A stretch of 64,000 nt of DNA from Undaria pinnatifida (Eukaryota; Sar; Phaeophyceae; Laminariales; Alariaceae): NCBI GenBank assembly GCA_012845835.1, contig JABAKD010000012.1, positions 14,269,695-14,333,694 of the forward strand, in the 5' to 3' direction. How positions within the stretch are numbered: the stretch's first letter is position 1; the number at the start of each line of letters is the position of its first letter. The position numbers were made by a program, and so were the translations under genes. Below, one piece after another: positions 21,387-32,625 of the stretch. The notes below the pieces were generated by a model, which saw only the letters and a program-made list of their open reading frames with translations, ran no database searches and had not been told where the DNA came from.

Positions 21387-21660
21387 TCCCCAATAATTGA
21401 AGTGGAGAGGGGAGGGGAGGGGAAGGGAGGGGAGGGGGGTTCCCCCAATAGTTAAACTGGAGAGGAAAGGGGGGGGAGGGGGCGGCGTGAATGTGCAGTA
21501 TATCCCCAATAGTTCAAATGAAGAGGAGAGGGGAGGGGGAGGGAGCGTTGACCATTTAGTGTTTCCCCGAAAATTGGAATGGAGAGGGAAGTGGAGCGGT
21601 GGACATGTATTTTTCTGCAGTGTTTAGATTGGAGAGGGGGGGGGGGGGGTGGCGTTCACC
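21387..21660 (+). repeat. 60-bp G-rich minisatellite, five units
   Basis: Units starting near 21387, 21446, 21506, 21567 and 21626 share CCCCAATAGTT(A/C)AA(A/C)TGGAGAGG followed by long G/A runs. Spacing is 59-61 bp, and the G runs could form quadruplexes. Confidence 0.75.
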
Positions 21661-21959
21661 GGGGGTGGTAGAGGCGCGCTGCGACTTGAGCATATTTTTT
21701 TATGACGCTTCCGTTGACCAGGTGCACGGAAATTCCGTTTTTTCGTTTTTGATGATGAGCTCCTACCAACTTAAGTCTCGTATGGAGAAAACGAAGCCTC
21801 TGTAGGCAGCCTAACTAGTCTGGCAGGAGATATGATGTTAGACCAGTCGAATAGGAGAGCATTTCTGACTGTGTAGGGTCACGTTTTTTCGTAGTAAAAC
21901 TCAAGCGGGCGCACGTTGTGACGTACACGTAGAGTATAAGAGTATTCGGCCATGTTGCT

Positions 21960-22090
21960 GGCGGTAGGTTACCTTTTTTGTGTGTAGTGCCTGGGTACTT
22001 TTTTGTGTAGTAGTTGGTTACCTTTTTTATATCTTGTAGTCGTTACCTTTTTTTGTGTGTAGTGCGCCAAGAAAGACGTTTTTTGTGTCG
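21960..22090 (+). repeat. GGTTACCTTTTTTGTGTGTAG repeats
   Basis: About four imperfect units of 30-40 bp with GTTACCTTTTTT and TGTGTAGTGC words. No coding signal. Confidence 0.6.
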
Positions 22091-22369
22091 TGTCATATAT
22101 ACAGGTTTTTACGTTGGCGGTGTCGGGGGGGGTATTCATTCGTGCGGGCCCCTCCTTGCACAGAAAATTTTTTGATCATGAAAATTTGTCGAGAAAAATA
22201 GTGTTGGTCCCTTGTCATTCATACAGTAAGTGGGAAGATATTGTGCTGCCTCAACCACGTGGCCTCAGCTACGAAGCACGGCGATTTTTACAGTTTTCAT
22301 TCAGCACACCAGGTAGAGTCTGTGGGGCTAGGAAGCGCGGCGCAACTCAGAAGCTTATGTCCAATAGAT

Positions 22370-22560
22370 CTAGGCAGAAATGTGCCGGCTGTTGCATTTG
22401 TCCACCAGATCAACTCGGAAATACGGAGATGCGTCCGCAGTTAATTTTCGCCACCCGATCTACATACGTTCGCGGACATGATGAGATGCGCAGGCAGCTA
22501 CTTTTACCCACCTTATCTACGTACGTACGCGGGAAAATAGGAGATGCGCCGAGAGTTACA
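22370..22560 (+). repeat. ~60-bp tandem repeat with GGAGATGCG
   Basis: Three diverged units run (G)GAGATGCG, then a TTTT(C/A)(G/C)CCAC block, then ATCTAC(A/G)TACGT. The GTG-started 240-codon frame covering 22090-22812 is not supported by any domain. Confidence 0.55.
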
Positions 22561-23254
22561 GGGAGGCGTGTGCGGGGGGCGGGGGGGAGGTGTTCTGTGG
22601 AATCAGCTTCGCGTTGGATGAGGGTTTCCGGCGGTGGTGATCTCGCGCGCGGGGGGGGGGGGTGGCGGAGGTTGTCGAGGCTTGATGCCCGGCACACTTT
22701 TTTTCCATACCGCAACTGTAGACGGTTCGTGCTTCGCTCCTGCTGCACCGTGTATTTAGAAGGGCTTGCCAGGCCAGGCCAGACCAGACAAGGCACCAGT
22801 TTTATCTATTAGGTGTTGTTTGATCACCCCTTTCGATTCGTTCGTTTTTTTTTTTGCAGCAGTAGATCGTAGAGCTTTTCGTGATGGCCCGAGGTTGCTG
22901 TGGGTCAAAGAGGAGCAGGAGGTTTTTGATACAGCCCACGTGGTGCTTTTTTAACTTGAGTACGATGATTTCGTGCTTGCTTTTGCGGATTTTTGTTTTT
23001 TCTGGTCGGTTGCGTCTTACGGACCCCCAGTCGACTCAACTTTGTTTTTCTTTGTAAAAAAAATCGGGTACGATGTTCCTCTGGTACAATAAGCAGTACT
23101 ACTCTGAACGGAAAGATAAGGACCGTTTGGTTATTCATGTTAATACCCCAGCGGTCCTCATGTTTCCGCTCAGAGTTGTATGATGCAGGTAGTAGATACC
23201 ACCGGGACTTTTCGCGGGTCATGACCCGATCCACTGGTCGGGTCAAGATGTCTT

Positions 23255-23345
23255 CAAAGTCTCGCGGGTCGGGCCGGGTCGGGTTGAGTTAGGAGGTTTT
23301 CTTTCTCACGGGTCAGACCCTGACCCGTCCCGACCCGACCCACGA
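23255..23345. repeat. Imperfect inverted repeat of CGGGTCGGG words
   Basis: TCTCGCGGGTCGGGCCGGGT at about 23258-23280 is the near reverse complement of the CCCGTCCCGACCCGACCCAC block at about 23323-23345, with a loop of about 40 nt. A strong stem could form in RNA or single-stranded DNA. Confidence 0.6.
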
Positions 23346-24179
23346 GAAATGACGCCGACTTGTGAAAAATCCTGATATTATATACGACGAGTCCTACTAA
23401 TCTTCTGACTTGTGTGAGGAGTGCTCAGGCCATAGCCAACAGGGTCGTTCCTGTCTGTAATCATGGAACCAAAAGGCGGGGACGCAATAATTTTGTCCCC
23501 GGGGTTGGAGAAAGCCTCTTGGTTGTACAGAGAAACACTTCCATCGTGGTCGACCCTACAATAGGACGGAGAGAAAGTAGGAAGCGTTTAGGGGAAAACA
23601 GCCTAAAATAACATGTCTGTATCCTGGCGTACAATGGGGTCTCCGAATGGTTCCGGTATGTATGTGCCAGCTCAGTATGCCGGCATTATTGATGGCGCCG
23701 GCACTATTGGGAGTAGGGTTACTACTGTATAGAGAGTTCCAGTCGCGCCAAGCGATTTCTCCGGCACTCAAGAGAGCTGTGGCACTGTTTACCCGACGCT
23801 ATCGCCCCCCCCCCCCCCTCCCACCTATATAGCTGTAGAACGAAAGAGCACAGGGCAGGCGGGCGGATGGGTAGGGTAGGGTGTTATATCAAGGTATTCA
23901 CTGTCTGTAGGAAGATCATTTTGTTAAGTGGGGGGGAACAAGTACCAGAACATTTTTGCGGTATTTAATAATTATGATGAGTAAGGGTCAGTAAATGAAC
24001 GGTGGGGTCTGTCTCATTTATTTGATCTCGAAGTAGTTATTATTACCTGGTATGATATGAATTAATAATAATATAATACTCGTACATAGTTGCATTTTTT
24101 TCGCGCTCGATCTATCTATCAGGATCTTCAGGTACCTAGTATATATAAAACATATTGAAATGCTCGCCCCCCGCCCCCG

Positions 24180-25410
24180 CCCCCGATCCCTCTTGTTTAA
24201 ACGCACCACCTGAAATCAAAATCTGCCAGAGTAGTAAACACTACCAGCCAGCTGATATCATCTCATTATCCATCTAGCCATCCATGCCGTAGCTCCAACT
24301 CATCTCCGCCCCCCCCCCCCCCCCCCCCCCCCCCCCTTTGTTCCCCGCCCAGTTCGTTCAAACGCCCCACTTACAATCGAAATCGGCCAGAGTAGTAATA
24401 AACACTTCTAAGCAATTGATATCACGTCCTTATCTTTCTAGCCATCCATGACGTAGCTTTCATTCATCCCCCCTCCCCCCCTCCTTCCCCACACCCCGCA
24501 CGATCGCCTAGACCCAGCACCGCGCGTATAGCAAGCCCCTACATATATGATTAATACGCGCGATCGGAGGATTACACACAATGTTGCGAACATCAGTGTC
24601 GACCGAATCCGTGGTTTTAATATTATATGTGACCTAAACCTCTTGAAAACCCTTCCCCCCTCCCCCCCCTTTTTTTTCTCTTTTCTTTTTTCTTTTTCCT
24701 CGCTTTCTCTTGCTTAAACGCCCCACCTACTATCGAAATCCGCCAGAGTAATAAACACTTCCACGCCCTGGATATCGCCTCGTTATCGTTTCAGAGCCGT
24801 CCATGCCACTGCTGCAATTCCCACCCACCCCCGCCCCCAACGCCCCCTCCTTCCCCACCACCCGCACCATCGCCTAGACCTAGCACCACGCGTATAGCAA
24901 ACCCCTACATCTATGCGACCTAAAGCCCTCCCCCCCCCGCCCCCGCCCCCCCCCCCCGCCACATCCCCTCCCCCTCGCCCACAAGAAATATTTATAGTTT
25001 CCACGCACAAATTGACCTGCGCCACCCGTCCCCTCCCCCCCCTCCCCCCCTCCCGCCCCCCTTTTGATCAAACCCAGGCCCCCACGTCCTTCAAAACTCC
25101 GCCCTCCCCTCACCAGATATTCGACTTACAGGATTCACTTGATAAACTGATGCATTTCCTTCCACAGCTGTCAGATTTTGTCCCCCTCAGAAACGGGTTT
25201 TATAGTTTCCGCGCGCAGACTGCCTAACATCACCCTGTTGACCCTGATAGCTACACTGTAGTTGCAAGGGGAGTCGCCGACCTATATCCTTGATGAAGAC
25301 ACACAACCCGTAATACGCGCGATCGGAGTATCACACGCAGCTTGCAAAGATGAGTTTCGACAAAATATTCGATCTCACAGCTGGAGTGTATTTTAATTTT
25401 TATAATATAA
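24180..25410 (+). repeat. C-rich composite repeat, copy 1
   Basis: Contains three diverged internal units (near 24190, 24360 and 24715), each with AACGC(C/A)CCAC, GCCAGAGTA(G/A)TAA and a (G/A)CCATCCATG-like block, followed by poly-C or C-rich runs and a conserved terminal block ending GATCTCACAGCTGGAGTGTA. A matching copy lies at 54520-56295, an inverted copy at 34446-35330, and fragments at 2392, 5290 and 10775. The C run at 24310-24337 is probably unstable. Element class unknown. Confidence 0.75.
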
Positions 25411-25564
25411 AGCATAGATCTCATACGTAACAAGAGTACATGCCCGGTGGTACCTGGTGCAATCGTGATATGGACTTGAACTACTTGCAAAAAAGCCGGT
25501 GCCTTCTGAGGCCGCCGTTGGCAGTTCTCTGGCCTCTCAGACTACTTACTCTCAAACTCGGTCT

Positions 25565-27760
25565 CCTGCACTACTTGCATTTTGCGTTGAAGCTCGTGAA
25601 AGCTTCCGTGGAAGATTTCACCGCTTCCATAGAAGCTTCAATGGAAGATATGGAAGCTATGGAAGCTTCCATGGAAGCAATGGAAGCAATGGAAGTGGTG
25701 GAAGCTTCCATCTTTCATGGAAGATATGGAAGATATGAAAGCTTCCACGGAAGTAACTTCCACGGGAGCTTCCACAAAAGCTTCCACGAAAGCTTCCATG
25801 GAAGTAACTTCCACGAAAGCTTCCATCATGGGAGCTTTCATGGAAGTAATGGAAGCTTTCGCGGAAGCTGTGGAAGCTTCCATGGAAGTGACTTCCACGG
25901 AAGCTTTCATGAAAGCTTTCATGGAAGTAATGGAAGCTTTCGCGGAAGTTATGGAAGCTTTCACGGAAGTAACTTCCACGGAAGCTTTCGTGGAAGCTTC
26001 CGTGGAAGCTTCCATGAAAGATATGGAAGATATGAAAGCTTCCACGGAATCAACTTCCACGGGAGCTTCCACAAAAGCTTCCACGAAAGTTTCCATGGCA
26101 GTAACTTCCACGAAAGTTTCCATGGAAGCTTTCATGGAAGTAATGGAAGATTTCGCGAAAAGTTATGGAAGATTTCACGGAAGTAACTTCCACGGAAACT
26201 TTCGTGGAAGCTTTCATGGAAGTAATGGAAGCTCTCGCGGAAGTTATGGAAGCTTTCACGGAAGTAACTTCTACGATACCTTTCGTGGAAGCTTCCGTGG
26301 AGGCTTCCATGGAAGATATGGAAGATATGAAAGCTTCCACGAAAGTAACTTCCACGGGAGCTTCCACGAAAGCTTCCACGAAAGCTTCCATGGAAGATAT
26401 GGAAGATATGAAAGCTTTCACGGAAGCTTTCATGGAAGTAATGGAAGCTTTCGCGAAAGTTATGGAAGCTTTCACGGAAGTAACTTCCACGGAAGCTTTC
26501 ATGGAAGCTTTCATGGAAGCTTTCATGGAAGCTTTCATGGAAGTAATGGAAGCTTTCGCGGAAGTTATGGAGGCTTTCACGGAAGTAACTTCCACGGAAG
26601 CTTTCGTGGAAGCTTCCGTGGAAGCCTCTATGGAATATATGGAAGATATGAAAGCTTCCACGGAATCAACTTCCACAGGAGCTTCCACGAAAGCTTCCAC
26701 GAAAGATTCCATGGAAGTAACTTCCACAAAAGCTTCCATGGAAGCTTTCGTGGAAGTAATGAAAGCTCCCATGGAAGTTACTTCCATGGAAGCTCAGGGT
26801 TAGGGTTAGGTTGCTTTCGTGGAAGCTTCCGTGAAAGTTTTCATGGAAGCTTCCGTGGAAGTTGTTTCCGTGGAATTGGCTTCCGTGGAAGCTTCCGCGG
26901 AAGCTTTCGTGAAAGCTTTCGTGGAAGTAGCTTCCGTGTAAGCTTTCATGGAAGCTTCCGTGGAAGTTGCTTCGGCGGAAGCTTCCGTGGAAGTTGCTTC
27001 CGTTGAAGTTGCTTCCGTGGAAGTTGCTTACGTGGAAGCTTTCGTGGAAGTTGCTTCCGTGGAAGCTTCCGTGGAAGCTTTCATGGGAGCTTCCGTGGAA
27101 GTTGCTTCGGTGGAAGCTTTCATGGAAGCTTCCGTGGAAGTTGCTTCCGTGGAAGCTTTCATGGAAGCTTCCGTGGAGTTGCTCCCGTGGAAGCTTTCGT
27201 GAAAGCTTCCGTGGAAGTTGCTTTCGTGGAAGCTTTCGTGGAAGTTGCTTTCGTGGAAGATTTCATGGAAGCTTCCGTGGAAGCTGTCTCGGTGGAAGCT
27301 TCCGTGGAAGCTTTCATGGAAGCTTCCGTGGAAGTTTCTTCCGCGGAAGCTTTCGTGAAAGCTTCCGTGGAACTTGCGTTCGTGGAAGCTTCCGTGGAAG
27401 CTTTCGTGGAAGTTGCTTCCGCGGAAGCTTCCGTGGAAGCTTCCGTGGAAGTTGCTTCCGTGGAAGCTTCCATGGAAGTTGCTCCCGTGGAAGCTTTCAT
27501 GGGAGCTTCCGTGGAAGTTGCTCCCGTGGAAGCTTCCGTGGAAGCTTTCATGGAAGCTTCCGTGAAAGCTTTCATGGAAGCTTCCACGGCATGGAAGCGT
27601 GGAAGCTTTCATTGCTTCCATGAAAGCTTCCATGGAAGCGATGGAAGCTTCCGTGGAAGTCGTGGAAGCTTCCATATCTTCCACGGAAGCTTTCATATCT
27701 TCCACGGAAGCTTCCATGGAAGCTTTCACGAGCTTCCACCAAAAATGCAGATAGTGCAGG
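25565..27760. mobile_element. Foldback-like element: palindromic GGAAGC array with terminal inverted repeats
   Basis: A 2.2-kb array of short units of mostly 9, 12 and 15 bp, such as GGAAGCTTTCAT, GGAAGCTTCCGT and GGAAGTAACTTCCAC, many individually palindromic around AAGCTT. The outer 40 bp form an inverted repeat (CCTGCACTACTTGCATTTT at the left; CCTGCACTATCTGCATTTTT read inward from the right), matching at about 35 of 40 positions. CTCAAACTC (25551-25559) and CTCAAAACTC (27766-27775) lie just outside as a possible target duplication. Up to 26795 the TTCCA(C/T)GGAAG form prevails; after 26815 the TTCCGTGGAAG form. The layout recalls foldback transposons, but no transposase is present. A simple satellite is the alternative. 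Confidence 0.6.
26796..26812 (+). repeat. Interstitial telomere-like motif
   Basis: AGGGTTAGGGTTAGG interrupts the GGAAGC array exactly where its dominant unit changes. TTAGGG is the telomere repeat of many eukaryotes, including several algal lineages. Confidence 0.65.
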
Positions 27761-27979
27761 TGGCCCTCAAAACTCTTAATCGCCGGGGAAATTATGTTTT
27801 TTCCTCCTTTTTTGTGTTTTTCCACCTACTACGACCTGCTTCTTCTGCGCACATCACGACGAAGTGAAGCCACAAATTTTAAAAACCAATATCGGATAGT
27901 CGATATCTACGTACCGCAAGCACAGCAGAACAGCATGCAATCGGCCCAGCACAGAGCAGCAAAACACACAAAACAGTAG

Positions 27980-28016
27980 TTACTAGTAGTAGTAGTAGTA
28001 GTAGTAGCAGTAGTAC
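27980..28016 (+). repeat. TAG trinucleotide microsatellite
   Basis: About eleven consecutive TAG-type triplets, with one CAG interruption. Confidence 0.9.
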
Positions 28017-28123
28017 GTTCGTGTCGACCAGACAGCAGAGTGCGCCAACGCAAGCAAAAGCAGACAAGAACAAATAACTTCTTATTCCCTTTAGGGGTTT
28101 GTTCTGTTTTGGCTATCCCCTAT

Positions 28124-28178
28124 TATATATGTCATAGCGGTGTGGGGAATAATTCCCCACACCGCTATGACATATATA
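28124..28178. repeat. Perfect 55-bp palindrome, 27-bp arms
   Basis: Arms of 27 bp containing GTCATAGCGGTGTGGGGAAT and its reverse complement are separated by a single A at 28151. Such a perfect hairpin is either very recent or actively maintained. The one-base loop argues against a normal microRNA precursor. Confidence 0.9.
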
Positions 28179-28764
28179 TGTATGTATCTTTTGTTGACCG
28201 CAATTATTTGACCGCGGCTGAGAACTTCCGCCTCTGGGCCCCGCCTGCCACGCGCTCGCGGCGGGGGTGCCCCCGCACGTGTCACCCGCCGCCATTTGGG
28301 AAGGCTCGCGGTCCTGCTCGCCGAGCCGGGAAAAATCCCCAAAAGTCTGACATCACCTTACTTGCGCAAAAACTAAAGTGCCTGAGTGCAAGACCATCGC
28401 GCCCAGTACACTGATCAGATGCAGTCCCAGCATGTATGTTATACTGATCGATGTTGTCTAATCTCAAGCCAGATGTATACTGATCAAGAGCCAATACTCT
28501 GACCGATTGACAAAAAGAAGTCTCCATTTATTTCAGGTCGAAAATAACCAATACAAAGGACACTACCTACAGAAGTCTATTATATACGTATACATAGACC
28601 TACTTACGAATATCTTTGTGCTGAAAGCGCTCGGTTGGTGCTTCCCTGGCATCTCCGAGGTCGGACGGTTCAGCTTATTACTTGCGGAACGGTCCAACTT
28701 TTCTTTGATTTCTTGCTCCACCTTAATAAGTTGTGATCTTTTTTGTTTCAAATACAAGGGCTCT

Positions 28765-28796
28765 GCATGGACGCCGGCATTCGCCGGCGCCCATGC
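28765..28796. repeat. Hairpin GCATGGACGCCGGC/GCCGGCGCCCATGC
   Basis: 14-bp arms with one mismatch and a 4-nt loop. It resembles short extragenic palindromes. It lies in a minus-strand open frame (28826-28563) with a charged helical stretch near LKQKRSQLIKVEQEIKEKL, whose origin is not recognised. Confidence 0.7.
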
Positions 28797-28829
28797 TTCG
28801 GGTAGGGCAGGGCAGCACTTCGACAACTT

Positions 28830-29570
28830 AAGGTGTAGCTGTCCGATTTGGCATGCATTGAACTTTGAAGTAATGCCAAGAGTTTAATACGAACATGGGA
28901 TTATGAAAGTAATGATTTGACAGAAGAAAAACGTAATGTTATACAACAAAGAAGGCAAGGATAGGCGAAACACACTATGTTAAATGCGCCGTCAAGTAAA
29001 AGTTGGCGTCTATCAAACAAAAATACCGAAAAGAGTATTGAGAACCTGCGTCGCCTCTAGGCGAAACGAAAGAGGCCTTGGCATTCATGAAGAGACTGCA
29101 CTGCTGTCCCCGTGGCAATGGAGGTTCGAAGTCGACAGGATGCAAAGTCGGTTTGCATCAAACGTCGACATGGGGCCATGTCAGCCGGCGAGGTTTTGGA
29201 AGAAGGTTGCTTTGTTTGTTACGTGAAGGCTGTCGCATTGATTGGTCTGCATGGTTACGGGCGAGGAGGAAAACGAAGAAGAGGAGGGCGATCTCTCGTT
29301 GCGGCGGCGTTGTCTAAGATAGGTGCGGGGGTGGCTTTGCTCGTACGGGAGGTTGGCGTAGCGCTTCTTCTCTGTTTTTCTCGAGAAGGCGGGATATGTG
29401 TGTCTGCTATCTTTGCTTCGTGGATGCTTTCACGTTGTCGAAATCGGACGCGTCCCCTCAATACATAATATCCGGAGTGTCTCTACCATGACGACTGCTG
29501 ATGGTGCCGTGCGTATTTCTCAGAGACTGACATATTATTTACTTGTAGAAATAATCATATACCTTTCTTT
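28830..29570. other. No gene recognised
   Basis: Mixed-composition sequence with short open frames on both strands and no splice-supported coding structure. Confidence 0.5.
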
Positions 29571-29575
29571 GCAAC

Positions 29576-29907
29576 ATTTTTTTTTCTTCATCCCATTTAT
29601 CATCCCCGCACCATTCTCGCGCTCCCTCCCAGTAGTAACTCAGATCCGGGGTCACATAGCGGGCCCTCCTCCTCCCTCCCCACTTCGGCACGTGCCTTCA
29701 TTTTTACCGCGAGGAGAATCGAGCATTTTCTTCCCTCGTCGACTCGCGTCGAATTGTACCTAGCAGGCGCTCTCAGCAGTTGATCTCGTTTTTTGATTGC
29801 ATTTTTGCAAATTAAGTCATATTTCATCGTGGTGGGTGTCGAACTCAAGGACAACCAAACGTTGGAGGTATTCGAGGGTAAAACCACTAGACCACCAGGG
29901 CGGCCGG
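29576..29907 (-). mobile_element. tRNA-derived SINE, family 2, copy 1
   Basis: On the minus strand the right end reads as a tRNA-like head: A box TGGTCTAGTGGTTTTAC and B box GAGTTCGACACCC. A body follows with AATTCGACGCGAGTCGACGA, TGTGACCCCGGATCTGAGTT and an A-rich tail after ATAAATGGGATG. The body matches 38791-39130 and the truncated copy at 2470-2642. Confidence 0.75.
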
Positions 29908-30034
29908 CTGACAATTGATAAAAACAAAACAGGATATTTGCGTAGAGATTACATTCCCTCCCCCATATTGTATGATATTTGGTTGACGCGATATAGAATA
30001 AAGCGCCAAATACCTAAATATCAGCCTACGCGGA

Positions 30035-30250
30035 GTTTTAGACATCATGAATAACGAACGACCGCGACGGCAGAGCACGGCAAAGCATAGCGCTTAGCTC
30101 TGCTGAGCTAGCGCTGCGCTGCGGTGTGCTGCTGAGCTGAGCCGCAGGGCATCGCAGGGCACTGCACGGCGCTTCGTTGCTGTGAGCTATAGCGCTGCGA
30201 TGGGGTGCTGGGCGGTGTGGAGCTGATGAGCCAAGCACAGATCTCAGCCG
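30035..30250. repeat. Degenerate GC-rich short-period repeat
   Basis: Dense GCTGAGC, GCGCTGCG and GCAGGGCA words with a period near 5. A similar tract occurs at 35990-36100. The frames are simple-sequence effects. Confidence 0.6.
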
Positions 30251-30259
30251 ATGAAGCTT

Positions 30260-31225
30260 CGTCAAGTACAAAAAAAATGGTGGTAATCAAAGAAAAGCTA
30301 AAGCTGGACCGTTCCGCAACTAATGCACAGGCGGCAAATTAGCGACAAATGGTAGGGAGTTCAACTTACTAGACAAAAAGGAAGAAAAAAACGCGAAAAT
30401 GTTCAAAATCGTGTTGGCAGAAAAACCAGATTTGCAGGAAGCAGCTGAAAGGTCAAGAAACAGGCAATATTTCAGTTTTTGTTGTTGTTGTTCTCACAAT
30501 AACTCGCATAATCAAGTCCGTGGTCACAGGACAGGTTCGAGTCACTCTGGAGCTGAGGAATACCCTAGGGAAAAACACAAACAACCCAAGGTGGTACACG
30601 CATAAATCACAGCTGACGCAATCCATGCCTCCACCAGAAACATATAAAAGTGAAATCGGGAGTCAGTCTACGATGTGCCAATTCCATACCGGTGCATACG
30701 TCTCATTACTCGCGCCTTGAAAAACCGACTATACCGCTTGCCACCCAAGAAAGACTACCACGTATATATCACACGTAGTATCTACCACTACGCATACGCA
30801 CAATAGACGCAAGTCAATTGAAAAAAGAAACAAAGAACAAAGAAGAGAAAGGAGAGGGAATGGGTGCATGGGGCCAAGAAAAAGAAAAGAAAAACAAATT
30901 TTGGGGGGTCTACTGGTGAGTCTGCAACCAGAACGGGATGCCACGTGGTTTTTCGACGGTCTACAGCAGCAGTGCTATGAACGACTTCCGATACACCGAC
31001 CGAAGCACGGACTACCGGCCAATTACGCGATCAACAGCTGGCCGTGGTTGTCACGTGTCTCTGTGTTGGGGCCCCCTGTGCCCTGCCTCTTGTTGGCTCT
31101 TGTTTGGGTAAAACATGGGGTGTGCTCAATGGTCGCACGGCAGCAGCACACCAGAAAGTCCGCTCGTACGACGTATCATTCTTACAGGAAATGTAGTATT
31201 TTTTTCTTCATCAACATGAACATAA
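30260..31225. other. No gene recognised
   Basis: A/G-rich to mixed sequence. A 143-codon frame starting at 30868 runs into the tandem array at 31230 and shows no domain. Confidence 0.45.
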
Positions 31226-31229
31226 AACG

Positions 31230-32625
31230 GTTGTTATATATTGGACAGAGTGATGCGTATACGACTAAACTTGCCAACGGCACTCGCACTGCACTTTGAT
31301 CTATCTGCTGTGGTCCTGGTTGCTACTAGTTTCTGCAGTATGTGCTAGACGTTTCGCCCTTCGGCTACTGCTGCTACACCTGCTGTTGTGTGTTTGCCAA
31401 TGTCGTCAGTTGGCGTTCATGCTCGTCGTACATACTGCTGTTCTCACCCAGTATGTACGGGTTTCCTCGTACCTCAACCGTACGACGTCGAGCTCAAAAC
31501 AGAAGAAAGGTGACATGGAATGGCATCGACAATGACCACATAGAAGCGAGCACAGCGGGATAGTTCGCTGCGAATCAACCGCACTCGTTCATGCCTACAG
31601 CAGAGGCTGCCTGGAGTGTCAGTGGCCGTGCTAAAGCCAGGGCCAAAGGCCGAAGAGACGGCTCTTCTACCTGCTTGGTTTTGTCTCAAAATTCTGTTAT
31701 ATATTGGACAAAATGATGCGTGTACGACTAAAAATCTTGCCAACGGCACTCGTACTGCACTCTGAGCTATCTGCTGCTGTGGTTCTGGTTGCTACTAGTT
31801 GCTGCAGTATGTGCTAGAAGCTTCGCCCTTCGGCTACTGCTGCTACACCTGCTGCTGTTGTGTGTGTCGTCAGTTGGCGTTCATGCTCGTCGTACATACT
31901 GCTGTTCTCACCCAGTACGTACGGGTTTTCTCGTACCTCAACCGTACGACGATGAGCTCAAAACAGAAGGGCGAGGTGACATGAAATGGCATGGACAATG
32001 ACCACATAGAAGCGAGCACAGCGGGATAGTTCGCTGCGAATCAACCGCACTCGTTCATGCCTACAGCAGAGGCTGCCTGGAGTGTCAGCGGCCGTGCTAA
32101 AGCCAGGGCCAAAGGCCGAAGAGACGGCTCAACCTGCTTGGTTTTGTCTCAAAATTCTGTTATATATTGGACAAAGTGATGCGTGTACGACTAAAAATCT
32201 TGCCAACGGCACTCGTACTGCACTCTGAGCTATCTGCTGCTGTGGTTCTGGTTGCTACTAGTTGCTGCAGTATGTGCTAGAAGCTTCGCCCTTCGGCTAC
32301 TGCTGCTACATCTGCTGTTGTGTGTGTCGTCAGTTGGCGTTCATGCTCGTCGTACATACTGCTGTTCTCACCCAGTACGTACGGGTTTCCTCGCACCTCA
32401 ACCGTACGACGACGAGCTCAAAACAGAAGGGCGAGGTGACATGAAATGGCATGGACAATGACCACATAGAAGCGAGCACAGCGGGATAGTTCGCTGCGAA
32501 TCAACCGCACTCGTTCATGCCTACAGCAGAGGCTGCCTGGAGTGTCAGCGGCCGTGCTAAAGCCAGGGCCAAAGGCCGAAGAGACGGCTCAACCTGCTTT
32601 GTTTTGTCTCGAGATTCTGTCACGT
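31230..32625 (+). repeat. Tandem triplication, unit ~464 bp
   Basis: Three copies start at about 31230, 31694 and 32158 with TTATATATTGGACA(A/G)A and end with CCTGCTTGGTTTTGTCTC. They share CTTCGCCCTTCGGCTACTGC, GGCGTTCATGCTCGTCGTAC and GGCTGCCTGGAGTGTCAG. Copies 2 and 3 are more alike than copy 1. Each has a ~70-codon frame, but frames differ in start and have no domain. No telomeric or centromeric link can be shown. Confidence 0.85.

Noticed and set aside
22090-22812. 240-codon plus-strand frame
   Set aside because: Starts with GTG, crosses a tandem repeat and poly-G runs, and has no recognisable domain.
23255-23345. Transcription terminator hairpin
   Set aside because: Eukaryotic context and no following T run; better described as an inverted repeat of CGGGTCGGG words.
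31230-32625. CRISPR-like or rDNA spacer array
   Set aside because: Units are full tandem copies without spacer structure, and no rRNA sequence is adjacent.
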